Source of the DNA: Lentibacillus jeotgali
GTDB taxonomy: Bacteria > Bacillota > Bacilli > Bacillales > Amphibacillaceae
Reading direction: 5' to 3'
Length of the DNA: 64,000 bases
Assembly: GCF_000224785.1 (NCBI RefSeq)
Contig: NZ_AGAV01000017.1
Location: 22,011 to 86,010 of the forward strand
The translations under genes were made by a program, and so were the position numbers. Under the pieces are notes generated by a model that saw only the letters and a program-made list of their open reading frames with translations, was not told the origin of the DNA and did no database searches. Positions 26,993 to 36,268 of this stretch are shown here, piece after piece. Positions within the stretch are counted from its first letter, which is position 1. The number at the start of each line of letters is the position of its first letter.

Positions 26993-27740
26993 TCTGAACA
27001 GTGATGTAGGGGAAAGTTTCGGTGCCTATACAATCGGTCTTGATGATGAAGTCCTGAAAGTTATCACGTCAGCCAATATTGCCTGCGGGTATCATGCCGG
27101 TGATCATAATACGATGTTTGACACCGTCAAGACAGCGACAGAAAATGGTGCAGGTATCGGTGCGCATCCGGGATTGCCTGATTTGATGGGATTTGGCCGG
27201 CGTAACATCGTCGTTGATCCGGAAGATGTGTACCATTTTGTGACATATCAGATCGGTGCATTGAAAGGTTTTTGCCATGTGCATGATGTCGAAATGAACC
27301 ATGTGAAAGCACACGGGGCACTTTATAATATGGCAGCGAGTGATGCAGCAATAGCTGATGCCATTGCCCGATCTGTTAAGAATATCGACAGTCATCTGAT
27401 TTTATTTGGACTGTCCGGAAGTGAACTGATCAATGCTGGCGAAAAGTATGGATTGAGGACGGCATCTGAAGTGTTTGCCGATCGGACATATCAGCCGGAT
27501 GGAACGCTGACCCCCCGTTCAGATGAACAAGCGATGATAACTGACCCGGATCAGGCGGTAAGACAGGTATTGCAAATGATTAACGATAACCGTGTCATTG
27601 CTGTTGATGGCACAGCTGTTGACATTAAGGCTGATACGATTTGCGTGCACGGTGATAATCCGCATGCCTTAAATTTTGTCGAACAATTGCGGGAACGCCT
27701 TTCCGATGAAGGAATCGCCATTCGGCGAATTGGAGAATAG
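26973..27740 (+). CDS. pxpA: 5-oxoprolinase subunit PxpA (LamB/YcsF family)
   Basis: A 255-residue protein. [57 protein letters not shown] and CVHGDNPHA are the conserved metal- and substrate-binding segments of the YcsF family. The ATG lies inside the end of pxpB, giving coupled translation. Length is normal. Confidence 0.93.
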   Translation: MSNHQIDLNSDVGESFGAYTIGLDDEVLKVITSANIACGYHAGDHNTMFDTVKTATENGAGIGAHPGLPDLMGFGRRNIVVDPEDVYHFVTYQIGALKGFCHVHDVEMNHVKAHGALYNMAASDAAIADAIARSVKNIDSHLILFGLSGSELINAGEKYGLRTASEVFADRTYQPDGTLTPRSDEQAMITDPDQAVRQVLQMINDNRVIAVDGTAVDIKADTICVHGDNPHALNFVEQLRERLSDEGIAIRRIGE

Positions 27741-27743
27741 CCC

Positions 27744-28688
27744 TTGTCTCAGCCACTTTTTAAGTTCAGAAAAACAGGATTGCAAACGACGATTCAGGAC
27801 CTTGGGCGGCAGGGACTCCAGCAGTATGGTGTTGTCGTTTCCGGAGCAATGGATCCATTTGCACTGCAAGTGTCGAATTTGCTTGTTGGCAACGGCCGTG
27901 ATGAAGGCGCTCTGGAGATTGCCTTGATGGGGCCCGAACTTGATGTATTATCATCTGCAGTTATAGCCATATGTGGTGCGGATTTAAGTCCTGCCGTCAA
28001 TGGGGTCAGGGCACCCATGTGGAGGTCGTTTGAAGTGCGGGAAGGTGACCGGATCACGTTTGGCCGTCCTTTATCGGGAATGCGTGCTTATCTTGCTGTT
28101 GCAGGCGGATTTGATGTATCGGTTGATATGGGTAGCAAGTCGACATACGAACGTGCGAATCTTGGCACAGTCATTGAAAAAAATATGGTCATCAGTGGAT
28201 TTAATGTAAATGGATTCCATGGTCTGGGGCTGAGTCACACTGACATCCCTGATTATAATGATCCAGGGTACATCCGGGTGGTCGAGGGTCCTGATACTGA
28301 CCATTTTACTGAAAAAGGGATAGAATCGTTTTACAGCCAGCAGCATATCATCAGTCCTGAATCCGACCGAATGGGCTATCGGCTGAAATCAGCGGAGATT
28401 CCCCATAAAAACGGCGCAGATATATGGTCTGACGCCATACCATTTGGGACAATACAAATTCCGGCAAATGGACAGCCGATCATCCTGATGGCGGACCGGC
28501 AAACAACTGGAGGGTATGCCCGGATTGCTACCGTCATTTCCATTGATGTACCGAGGGTGTCACAGCTGCCCCCGGACGGTAAAATATACTTTCATCCGAT
28601 TAAAGTGGATGAAGCGCAAAAGCTGGCCGTAAAGGAGGAACAGTTTTTACGTATCTTGGAAATGAATGTGAAGGACGCTGCTGATTAA
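27744..28688 (+). CDS. pxpC: 5-oxoprolinase subunit PxpC (KipA-like, biotin-dependent carboxyltransferase fold)
   Basis: A 314-residue protein with TTG start at 27744, three bases after the pxpA stop and preceded by GGAGAA. LQTTIQDLGRQGLQQYGV, GAMDPFALQVSN, ALEIALMGPEL, SPESDRMGYRL and ILMADRQTTGGYARIATV are typical KipA/PxpC motifs. It pairs with PxpB in the ATP-dependent 5-oxoprolinase. Confidence 0.92.
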   Translation: MSQPLFKFRKTGLQTTIQDLGRQGLQQYGVVVSGAMDPFALQVSNLLVGNGRDEGALEIALMGPELDVLSSAVIAICGADLSPAVNGVRAPMWRSFEVREGDRITFGRPLSGMRAYLAVAGGFDVSVDMGSKSTYERANLGTVIEKNMVISGFNVNGFHGLGLSHTDIPDYNDPGYIRVVEGPDTDHFTEKGIESFYSQQHIISPESDRMGYRLKSAEIPHKNGADIWSDAIPFGTIQIPANGQPIILMADRQTTGGYARIATVISIDVPRVSQLPPDGKIYFHPIKVDEAQKLAVKEEQFLRILEMNVKDAAD

Positions 28689-28740
28689 CGGGAAAGAGGC
28701 GGTTTATGTGTTCTCTGTTTAATGGAAAGGAGTCGTGAAA

Positions 28741-29520
28741 ATGAGCAATGATGTAGACAAGATTCGGCGCGCAATCAGACAGGGAGAATGGACAAAGCCG
28801 ACGACGGGAGTGATTTTGGGAAATACGCAGGCAAATTTGGTTATTCTCCCTAAACGCTATGCGTACGACTTTTTATTGTTTTGCCTGCGCAATCCCAAAT
28901 CCTGTCCGCTGTTGGAAGTAACGGATGAAGGGATGCCGGTGCCGGTTAAAACAGCACCTGATGCCGATTTGCGGACGGATCTTCCCAAATATCGCATCTA
29001 CAAAAATGGCGAAAAGGTTGATGAGGTAACCGACATTTCCGATCACTGGTCCGACGATTTTGTATCGTTTATCATTGGCTGCAGCTTTACATTTGAAAAG
29101 CCGCTGCTTGATAATGGCATTCCAATCCGGCACATCGATGAGGGGCGTAACGTATCGATGTACCGGACAAACATTCCTTGTGAATCTGCGGGAGAATTGA
29201 GCGGTCAAATGGTTGTATCAATGCGTCCGATGAAACCGGCCGATGCCATAAGAGCCGTGCAGATTACTTCAAGATTCCCCTCCGTTCATGGCGCCCCGGT
29301 CCATATCGGTGACCCGGATGCGATTGGGATTAATGACTTAAGCAAACCGGATTTTGGTGATCAAGTGGCCATTCATGCGGACGAGGTTCCGGTATTCTGG
29401 GCATGCGGTGTCACACCGCAGTCTGTTGTGATGGAAAGTGACATTGAGATGATGATAACGCATGCGCCGGGACATATGTTCATAACCGATCTGAAGGAAG
29501 AAGACAACGCGGTGTTATAA
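28741..29520 (+). CDS. ycsI: YcsI-family putative hydro-lyase (DUF1445)
   Basis: A 259-residue protein. ATG 28741 is eight bases after AAAGGAG; GTG 28735 is too close. RRAIRQGEWTKPTTGVILGNTQANLVILP opens the family domain; FIIGCSFTFEKPLLDNGIP and THAPGHMFITDL near the end are conserved. The mitochondrial relative is D-glutamate cyclase, which makes 5-oxo-D-proline, so a role feeding the 5-oxoprolinase genes upstream is plausible. It is the last gene of the operon. Confidence 0.85.
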   Translation: MSNDVDKIRRAIRQGEWTKPTTGVILGNTQANLVILPKRYAYDFLLFCLRNPKSCPLLEVTDEGMPVPVKTAPDADLRTDLPKYRIYKNGEKVDEVTDISDHWSDDFVSFIIGCSFTFEKPLLDNGIPIRHIDEGRNVSMYRTNIPCESAGELSGQMVVSMRPMKPADAIRAVQITSRFPSVHGAPVHIGDPDAIGINDLSKPDFGDQVAIHADEVPVFWACGVTPQSVVMESDIEMMITHAPGHMFITDLKEEDNAVL

Positions 29521-29532
29521 TTGACTCTTTAA

Positions 29533-29917
29533 ACGTGCGGAAGAGGCTTGAATTTGTGCGAGAGCAGTGCAAACTCGTGCGAGAATGGCGCTAACTTGTG
29601 CGGAGGAGTCTTGAACTCGTGCGAGAATGGCGCTAACTTGTGCGGAGGAGTCTTGAACTCGTGCGGGAATAGCGCTAACTTGTGCGGGGGAGTCTTGAAC
29701 TCGTGCGAGAATGGTGCCAGCTTGTGCGGGGGAGTCTTGAACTCGTGCGAGGATGGCGCTAACTTGTGCAGGAACATCTCGAACTTGTGCGAGAACAGCA
29801 CCAACTTGTGCAGGAATATCTCGAACTTGTGCGAGAACAGCACCAACTTGTGCAGGAATACTCGAACTCGTGCGAAAATGGTACCAACTCGTGCACAATC
29901 TCAGCCTGTACGGGGGA
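29533..29917 (+). repeat. 21-bp phased repeat array 4 (about 18 units)
   Basis: Starts 13 bases after the ycsI stop. A 42-bp pair (GTGCGAGAATGGCGCTAACTT plus a GGAGGAGTCTTGAACTC unit) recurs about five times, then a second pair with GAACAGCACC recurs twice. Copy blocks of two units thus dominate. Confidence 0.9.
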
Positions 29918-29922
29918 AAAAG

Positions 29923-29970
29923 TCAACTATACTCGATATAACCGGACTTACGGAAGAATAATTGCAGAAG
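29923..29970 (+). pseudogene. Short remnant of an Rpn-family nuclease C-terminus
   Basis: The frame reads STILDITGLTEE then a stop, and with a one-base shift LQK follows. This matches ILDITGLTKGELQEL of the Rpn-like fragment at 40840-41124. Only about 45 bases survive, directly after the repeat array. The following 160 bases to the terminator show nothing recognisable. Confidence 0.45.
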
Positions 29971-30140
29971 CTGCTGCTTCAGACCTTTATAATATCCAAC
30001 AAGACTTCATATTGATTACTGTACAGACAAAAAAGTTATTAGTCCATTTGAGATAACTACACATATGTCATGATAAATGTCTGCATGCGTGTATACGCAT
30101 TAAGGAACTGGGTCTTGAAATAGGACATTAGCATAAATTA

Positions 30141-30176
30141 AAAAGCCAAGTTCACAATCATCAGAACTTGGCTTTT
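30141..30176 (-). terminator. Terminator of the galactose operon
   Basis: AAAAGCCAAGTT and AACTTGGCTTTT form a twelve-pair stem. On the minus strand a TTTTTAATTT tract follows. It is 18 bases past the lacD stop. Confidence 0.8.
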
Positions 30177-30193
30177 GTCCTTGCACACCTATT

Positions 30194-31096
30194 TTATTCT
30201 ACAAACCCCGTCCACGGTGTTGCTGTCTCTTTAACCGCTTGTTTCACTTTATTTAAGTTCTCCAACCCGGTTTTATTAAGCCATTGATATTGTGATTCTT
30301 TTCCTTTTTCCGCAAATGGCTGAACACCGTCTTTCCAGATGGCCCGTCCGCACAGGCAGCCACTGAAATTGGCGCCGGCTTCTTTGGCGAAATGCAGTGT
30401 TTCGACAAATTGGTCATTTGTGACGCCACCACTCAAATAAATAAATGGCAGCCGGCTTTTTTCGGCGCAAGTACGATAGAAATTTGCAGCTTCTTCCTTG
30501 CTGAAGACAGGTTCATAATTATCATATTGCCCGTAACCTTCAATATTGTAAATGGATACCGGCACTTCAACTTTCAACAGATTAATGCCGTATTCCTCTT
30601 TGGAAAATTCGGTCATGAAATACTCTACAATTTCCGGCTTTTTCTTGGCGAATTCAGCACTTTTTGACCCTAAACCTTCTGCACTGTAGGAGACAGGCTC
30701 TAATATAAACAGCAGATCATTTTGCTTGCATTCATCACCAACGCGCTTAATAAATGCTTTTTTAATTGTATTGTATTTTTCTTCTTCATTGTGATCGTTA
30801 TATATGAGCAGTTTCAAGGCGCTTGCACCTTTTTCGGCTAAGTCCTGGACAGCATAGTTGTCGACCAGATTTGGCAGGCGGCCTTTTTCGGAGGTATCAT
30901 ATCCGGTTTTTTCATAGGCCATAATCAAGCCGATATCATCATTTAATCTGCTTGCAGCACTCCAGCCATACTCGGGATCAAGCAGAAGGGAAGAGGATTG
31001 GTTCCCGAGCACCTCACTGACACCTTCTTTGGGCGGAGGTAGGACAACGATCCTGACCCTTCGTCCAAATATTCGGGGTGAGTTGCTGTGAGTCAT
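30194..31096 (-). pseudogene. lacD: 5'-truncated tagatose-1,6-bisphosphate aldolase
   Basis: About 275 codons match LacD: SSSLLLDPEYGWSAA, GLIMAYEKTGYD, LKLLIYND, LLKVEVPV with the Schiff-base Lys, and FSGCLCGRAIWKDGV. The family is about 325 residues, and its N-terminal 45 residues with the F-D-Q-R-G segment are missing. Here the frame instead starts with NSPRIFGRRVRIVVLPPP, unrelated to LacD, and its ATG at 31096 has no ribosome site. The replaced part overlaps the end of another gene on the plus strand (see next entry), so a rearrangement cut the gene. It could still be read at low level, but activity is doubtful. It sits distal to galM in the galactose operon, separated by the scar. Confidence 0.65.
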
Positions 31097-31252
31097 TCCA
31101 GATTACTGCTTTATACAGTGAGCGGGGTTGTTGTCTGTATTAGTTTTATTGGTATGGTTATTTATGGTTATAAGACATTTTTTATTCAAACTGAGAAAGT
31201 TGAATCGGCTGATTACTCCTATCATTTTGCGTTGATTACTGAGGAAGCTGAT
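31035..31252 (+). pseudogene. Remnant of a histidine kinase end plus start of a membrane-anchored sugar-binding protein
   Basis: 31035-31091 reads GGRTTILTLRPNIRGELL and a stop, resembling a sensor kinase C-terminus. GTG 31088 overlaps that stop and opens a frame with a membrane anchor (YTVSGVVVCISFIGMVIYGY) then YHFALITEEADN, the start of periplasmic sugar-binding proteins of the XylFII type that partner LytS-like kinases. Homology stops at about 31252; the rest of the frame is unrelated. Both genes are incomplete, so the segment is a relic. The kinase assignment rests on only 18 codons. Confidence 0.5.
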
Positions 31253-31275
31253 AACGAAACAGTAACATGTTCCGG

Positions 31276-31337
31276 ATCGCGCCAAACATGCGCGAGAAAA
31301 CCTAAGTTGCCCTTAATCAACCCGTTTGGCGCGGTCA
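31276..31337. repeat. Long-loop inverted repeat beside galM
   Basis: GATCGCGCCAAAC and GTTTGGCGCGGTC are 13-base arms with one mismatch, 36 bases apart. The loop contains ATGCGCGAGAAAACCTAAGTT, shortened-form array-like sequence. It lies between the relic gene and the galM stop and may mark the breakpoint or act as a weak terminator. Confidence 0.45.
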
Positions 31338-31343
31338 GCTTAA

Positions 31344-32366
31344 CTATTCAAAAGAATATTTAATGTAACTGTGATACTTTTCTTCTGTTTGCAATATGAC
31401 ATTTGGAAACCCTTCATGATGAAGAGCTGCTGGATGGGGCTGGGCTTCAAAGCATACGCCTGCGTATTTTTGGGATAATCCTTCGTTCAATTTTAGTCCC
31501 TCATCCAGTCCGTTTGCAGTGTAGAGCACCACTCCCGGCGCGTTTGTGTGAATCTTCATGGTGCGCCCGCTATTATTTTCCGATACAGTCACCGCTTTTT
31601 CGCTTCCAAACATAACATAATGATCATAGCCATTCCCGGCAATTATCTGTTGCGTTGTTTCCGATTTTAAGCCATCACCAAGCAAACGGCCATTACGGAA
31701 ATCAAAAGGGGTGTCAGTCGTTTCAATCAGCTTGCCGGTTGGAATGAGCTCCTCATCGAGTTCTGCAAAATAACGGCTGTCAAATTGAACACGATGATTG
31801 TGCACCGTATCTGTCATATCGCCGCTCAAATTAAAATAGGTATGATTCGTCAGTGCGACAGGTGTATCATGATCGGATGCTGCCTGGTAGTTTAGGGTGA
31901 GTTCATTGGAATTGTTCAGTGTATAGGTAACCGATATGTCAAGATTGCCCGGATAGCCATTTTCCAAATGTTTGCTTGTATGCGTTAGAACAAGGTTCAC
32001 CTCATGTTCCGATTGGTGTGTTCCCGATTCCCAAATGATCTGATGAAACCCGTTTGGTCCGCCGTGCAGATGATGGGTGCCTTCATTTTTTGCCAGTTCG
32101 TAGTGGCTTCCGTTGAGATGAAAGCTGCCGTCTTTAATTCTGCTTGCCACACGTCCGATTTGGGCGCCTAAATAATTGGTGTTGTTCTCATAATCTGCAT
32201 AATTGTTATACCCGAGTACAATATTTTCGCATTTACCATACTTATCGGGAACTATCATGTTTGTAATAATCCCGCCAAAGTTCAAAATGCTGACGGACAT
32301 GCCGTGATCATTTGTGAGTATAAATTCTTTCCATTTTCCGTGTACATTTTCTTCTGTGATATCCAT
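31344..32366 (-). CDS. galM: Aldose 1-epimerase (galactose mutarotase)
   Basis: A 340-residue cytoplasmic enzyme interconverting alpha and beta galactose. ILNFGGIITNMIVPD, GAQIGRVASRI, THHLHGGPNGFH with a substrate-binding His, and NHTYFNLSGD with the catalytic His region are present; the catalytic Glu lies in VCFEAQPHP. It is nine bases downstream of galT in the same operon. Confidence 0.93.
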   Translation of the reverse strand: MDITEENVHGKWKEFILTNDHGMSVSILNFGGIITNMIVPDKYGKCENIVLGYNNYADYENNTNYLGAQIGRVASRIKDGSFHLNGSHYELAKNEGTHHLHGGPNGFHQIIWESGTHQSEHEVNLVLTHTSKHLENGYPGNLDISVTYTLNNSNELTLNYQAASDHDTPVALTNHTYFNLSGDMTDTVHNHRVQFDSRYFAELDEELIPTGKLIETTDTPFDFRNGRLLGDGLKSETTQQIIAGNGYDHYVMFGSEKAVTVSENNSGRTMKIHTNAPGVVLYTANGLDEGLKLNEGLSQKYAGVCFEAQPHPAALHHEGFPNVILQTEEKYHSYIKYSFE

Positions 32367-32374
32367 GTGTTCAC

Positions 32375-33856
32375 CTACTTATTTAGGGTTCTGATAAATC
32401 GGTCAAAGGCTGACTTCTCTTTGAATACACCAGCGTCTTCAAGCACTTTTGCAAATTTCAGGCCCAACTCCTGCTGTAAAATCAGCTCAGCATCACTCGG
32501 TGTGGAAATGGTACCGTGTTTCGCTTTAATGGATTGTGCCCATTCGTGATGATACTCTTCTATATTGCTGGGTTTATCCAATAGGAATTCCTTGATTTCA
32601 GCAAGTTCGTCTTTCAACCTCGGGGGTAAAACGGCCAGCCCCATCACTTCAATCAGGCCAATATTTTCTTTTTTAATATGATGAACATCAGAATGTGGAT
32701 GGAAGATTCCCATCGGATGCTCCTCAGATGTGCGGTTGTTGCGTAAAACAAGGTCAAGTTCGTAAGCGCCATTACGCATCCGTGCTATTGGTGTGATGGT
32801 ATTATGTGGTGTGTTACCGGAAAAAGCCTTAATATCAATTGATTCATCTGAATAATGTTTCCATGTTTGTAAAACGTGATCGGCTGCATCGAGTAATTCT
32901 TTTTTATCGGAACAATTTAAACGTATGACGGACAGCGGCCAGTTCAAAACTTGAGCAGTGACGTTATCATGATTGTCAAGTTCAAATGAAAATGCTTCTT
33001 CTGCATCTGTCATGGCGAACCGGTACCGGCCGCCCTGATAGTGGTCATGAGATAAAATGGATCCCCCGATAATTGGCAAGTCTGCATTGGAACCAATGAA
33101 ATAATGAGGGAATTTATCGATAAATGCCAGCAGTCGTTCAAATCCTTGTTTATCTATTTTCATATTACGATGTTTTTCAGCGAGTACGATACTGTGCTCG
33201 TTGTAGTATACATATGGGGAATATTGGAGATACCATTTTTCCCCGAGTAATGGGACTTCGATGACACGATGGTTTGCTCTGGCTGGATATCCGATGCGGC
33301 CGGCATAGCCTTCATTTTCAACACAGAGAACACATTTCGGGTAATCAATATGTTTCGTGTTTTCGCGTTCCCGTTTTATTTGCTCCGGATCCTTTTCCGG
33401 TTTTGATAAATTAATCGTGATGTCCAGGTCACCATATTCGGTATTTGCCTTAAAATGGATGTTTTTTTCAATCCGTTTCATCTGGATGTAATTACTGTCC
33501 TTGCTTAACTGGTAAAAATAATCGGTTGCCGCTTCGGGAGATTTGCTGTATTTCTCTTGAAACACAGCGTTGATAACTGACGGGCGTGCAACAAAGCAAT
33601 TCATGATATTAGCAGCAAGAATTTCTTTATCATCAAAAACATCATCGATCACGTGGTGGCGAACGGCGTAGGCAACCAGTTCGTCAAGCAAGTCGGGGAT
33701 AGAAGCATCAGAGTGGGACATAGATCCCGTCCCTTTGTCCCCGTCGAGCTTAAGATAGTGCATAATTTGGTTGCGTACGTAAATATGGTCCTGCTTTTCG
33801 ATCAGCCCGCTCTGGATAGCTTTATCGATCAGGGCATTAATATGCTGGTAAATCAT
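32375..33856 (-). CDS. galT: UDP-glucose-hexose-1-phosphate uridylyltransferase (Firmicutes type)
   Basis: A 493-residue enzyme of the long Gram-positive GalT type. ATG 33856 starts MIYQHINALIDKAIQ, the usual beginning; longer frames run into galE. ENEGYAGRIGYPARANHR, YVYYNEHSIVLAEKHR, GGSILSHDHYQGG with the active-site H-D-H, and GNTPHNTITPIARMRNG are visible. It transfers UMP between UDP-glucose and galactose-1-P. Confidence 0.93.
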   Translation of the reverse strand: MIYQHINALIDKAIQSGLIEKQDHIYVRNQIMHYLKLDGDKGTGSMSHSDASIPDLLDELVAYAVRHHVIDDVFDDKEILAANIMNCFVARPSVINAVFQEKYSKSPEAATDYFYQLSKDSNYIQMKRIEKNIHFKANTEYGDLDITINLSKPEKDPEQIKRERENTKHIDYPKCVLCVENEGYAGRIGYPARANHRVIEVPLLGEKWYLQYSPYVYYNEHSIVLAEKHRNMKIDKQGFERLLAFIDKFPHYFIGSNADLPIIGGSILSHDHYQGGRYRFAMTDAEEAFSFELDNHDNVTAQVLNWPLSVIRLNCSDKKELLDAADHVLQTWKHYSDESIDIKAFSGNTPHNTITPIARMRNGAYELDLVLRNNRTSEEHPMGIFHPHSDVHHIKKENIGLIEVMGLAVLPPRLKDELAEIKEFLLDKPSNIEEYHHEWAQSIKAKHGTISTPSDAELILQQELGLKFAKVLEDAGVFKEKSAFDRFIRTLNK

Positions 33857-33863
33857 GATACAT

Positions 33864-34862
33864 CTACTCCTTCTCTGACTTATATCCATTCGGGTTGTTT
33901 GAATGCCACTTCCATGCGTCTTCCATGATTTTTGTAATGGCTGTTCGCGTCGGGTTCCATCCAAGCACTTCCTTCGCTTTATCGGAACTTGCAATCAGTA
34001 CGCTCGGATCTCCGCTACGGCGCTCACCTGTTTCAGCCTTAATGTCTTCGCCGGTTACATTTCGCGCCGCATCAATCATTTCTTTTACAGAGAAACCCTG
34101 ACTGCTGCCGAGATTGAAAATATTGCTTTGGCCGCCATTCTTCAAATAATTCATTGCCAGGATATGTGCTTGAATGAGATCCTCTACATGAACATAATCC
34201 CGGACACAAGTACCATCTGCCGTGTCATAATCTTCGCCGAAAATGGTGATATTTGAACGCTGGCCTAGCGCAGCCTGCAGTATAATGGGAACAAGGTGTG
34301 TTTCGGGACGGTGATCCTCACCAATTTCACCGGTTTCCCGTGCGCCTGCCACATTGAAATATCTTAAGGAAACATAGTTAATCCCATGGGCATGTTCAGT
34401 CCACTTCATTAATTTCTCCATGGTGCGTTTCGTTTCGCCGTACGGATTTGTCGGGTTTGTCGGCATGGCTTCAGTCAATGGTATCGATTCTGGTTCACCA
34501 TATGTTGCAGCAGTGGAGGAAAAGACGATATTTTTCACATTATGTTCCACCATAGCCTTCAGTAACACGTGTGTGCCATAAACGTTATTATCAAAATATT
34601 GGAGCGGCTTTTCCATGGATTCGCCCACAAGGGAATTGGCTGCAAAGTGCATGACGCCATCGATTGATTCTTTCGCAAAGACTTCGCGTAGAAATTCAAT
34701 ATGGCGAATGTCCCCTTGATAAAAAACAGCATTTGGATGGATGGCTTCGTGATGCCCAGTTTCCAGGTTATCAACAACGACAACCTGTTCTCCCTGATCA
34801 ATCAGCTGATGGACGGCATGCGAGCCGATATATCCTGCTCCGCCTAATACAAGAATACGCAT
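33864..34862 (-). CDS. galE: UDP-glucose 4-epimerase
   Basis: A 332-residue short-chain-dehydrogenase-type epimerase. [16 protein letters not shown] is the NAD loop; [21 protein letters not shown] with the catalytic Y-x-x-x-K-type segment, and [10 protein letters not shown] are characteristic. The first base of its ATG is shared with the galK stop codon, giving tight coupling. Confidence 0.94.
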   Translation of the reverse strand: MRILVLGGAGYIGSHAVHQLIDQGEQVVVVDNLETGHHEAIHPNAVFYQGDIRHIEFLREVFAKESIDGVMHFAANSLVGESMEKPLQYFDNNVYGTHVLLKAMVEHNVKNIVFSSTAATYGEPESIPLTEAMPTNPTNPYGETKRTMEKLMKWTEHAHGINYVSLRYFNVAGARETGEIGEDHRPETHLVPIILQAALGQRSNITIFGEDYDTADGTCVRDYVHVEDLIQAHILAMNYLKNGGQSNIFNLGSSQGFSVKEMIDAARNVTGEDIKAETGERRSGDPSVLIASSDKAKEVLGWNPTRTAITKIMEDAWKWHSNNPNGYKSEKE

Positions 34863-36037
34863 TATAATGCTCCTTCCGTTATTTCTTTGGCCCCATCGCC
34901 GAGTGTGGCCGTATAGAATGTGGCTGAATAGCCAAATTGATGCTGGTAGATTTGTCCAACATTGTCTTTAAAATCATCAATTTTACTTTTTGGCACAATG
35001 GCAATGGCACATCCGCCAAATCCGGCCCCGGTCATCCTTGCTCCGATAACACCTTCTTGTTTCCAGGCTGCTTCCACGACAGTGTCCAATTCTGCACCGG
35101 TTACTTCATAATCGTGTCGAAGCGATTGATGCGAGGCATTTATTAATTGCCCAAATCCTTCCAGATCACCATTTTGTAATTTATTTAATGCCTCCAGTGT
35201 GCGGCTGTTTTCCGCAACAGCATGTTTGGCCCGTTTCCGGTTAATGTCATTTTGAATGAGGTGTTTGTACTGTTCGAATTGCTCGGTTGTTAAATCACCA
35301 AGGCTGTTAATACTAAGTTCTGATTTTAAATCGGTAAGCGCCTCTTCACATTGCTGGCGGCGCTCATTGTACTGCGATCCGGCAAGCGTGCGCTGTTTAT
35401 TCGTGTTGATAATCATAATCGCATGATCTTGCAGTTCGATGGGTGCATAATTATAATCAAGCGTCTGACAGTTTAATAGAATGGCATGATTTCGTTTTCC
35501 CATGCCAATGGCAAACTGATCCATGATGCCGCTGTTTACGCCGATATAATCATTTTCAACCTTTTGCCCGAGCTTAATCATTTCGATACGGTCGATGTTT
35601 AGTTCAAATAAATACTCCAGCAATACACCGGTTGCCATTTCAATGGATGCCGATGAGGAAAGCCCGGCACCATTTGGAATATCCCCGTAATACAGAATGT
35701 CAGCACCGTGTTTTAGCGAATAGCCGGCTTTGATTAGGTGATGGATCATGCCTTTAGGATAGTTTGCCCAATCGTGTGTATCATTGAATCTTAAATCGGA
35801 AAGGTCGCATTCAACCACACCCGTCTCCGGAAAATTCATGGAATAGAAACGGAAACGCGTATCTGTCCGCCTTTTTCCCAATGCATATGTCCCAAAAGAA
35901 ATAGAGGTGGGAAAAACGTGTCCACCGTTATAATCGGTATGTTCGCCGATCAAATTAATACGGCCGGGTGCAAAAAATGTACGCGGTTCTTCGGTGCAAT
36001 TAAATACATTCTGAAAGGTATTGATGAGGTTATTCAT
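34862..36037 (-). CDS. galK: Galactokinase
   Basis: A 391-residue GHMP kinase phosphorylating galactose at C1. The start is ATG 36037, at [12 protein letters not shown], preceded by [26 protein letters not shown] is the galactokinase signature, [17 protein letters not shown] the ATP loop and [15 protein letters not shown] the third GHMP motif. It is first in the operon galK-galE-galT-galM. Confidence 0.95.
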   Translation of the reverse strand: MNNLINTFQNVFNCTEEPRTFFAPGRINLIGEHTDYNGGHVFPTSISFGTYALGKRRTDTRFRFYSMNFPETGVVECDLSDLRFNDTHDWANYPKGMIHHLIKAGYSLKHGADILYYGDIPNGAGLSSSASIEMATGVLLEYLFELNIDRIEMIKLGQKVENDYIGVNSGIMDQFAIGMGKRNHAILLNCQTLDYNYAPIELQDHAIMIINTNKQRTLAGSQYNERRQQCEEALTDLKSELSINSLGDLTTEQFEQYKHLIQNDINRKRAKHAVAENSRTLEALNKLQNGDLEGFGQLINASHQSLRHDYEVTGAELDTVVEAAWKQEGVIGARMTGAGFGGCAIAIVPKSKIDDFKDNVGQIYQHQFGYSATFYTATLGDGAKEITEGAL

Positions 36038-36063
36038 GGAATTCCCCCTCTTAGTTCTCTTGT

Positions 36064-36234
36064 TAAAAACGCTTACAATCAGTTTACTATAGTGTTGTCG
36101 TATGCACAATAAAATTGTTGATGTTTTTTAGTTAAAAAGTAATAAAATTTAACTTGTCCTAGTGCAGTGATGGTCATTGTTAAATGGCAACACTAAAAAT
36201 AATACTTTACATGAATAGTATGAAAGCGTATACT
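36064..36234. promoter_or_regulatory. Divergent galK/sugar-porter control region with cre-like sites
   Basis: On the minus strand TGTAAGCGTTTTTA (36077 to 36064) is cre-like and lies just ahead of galK. On the plus strand TGAAAGCGTATACT at 36221 is a weaker match 35 bases before the porter gene. Either could bind CcpA or the LacI-type regulator encoded downstream, whose operators have similar symmetry. Confidence 0.5.
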
Positions 36235-36268
36235 AAATTTTAAATTAACATCTTTGGGGGACTGAATA

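Noticed and set aside
31088..31363. 91-codon frame as an intact small membrane protein
   Set aside because: The first 55 codons match the start of anchored sugar-binding proteins and the rest is unrelated sequence at a breakpoint, so a truncated relic is more likely.
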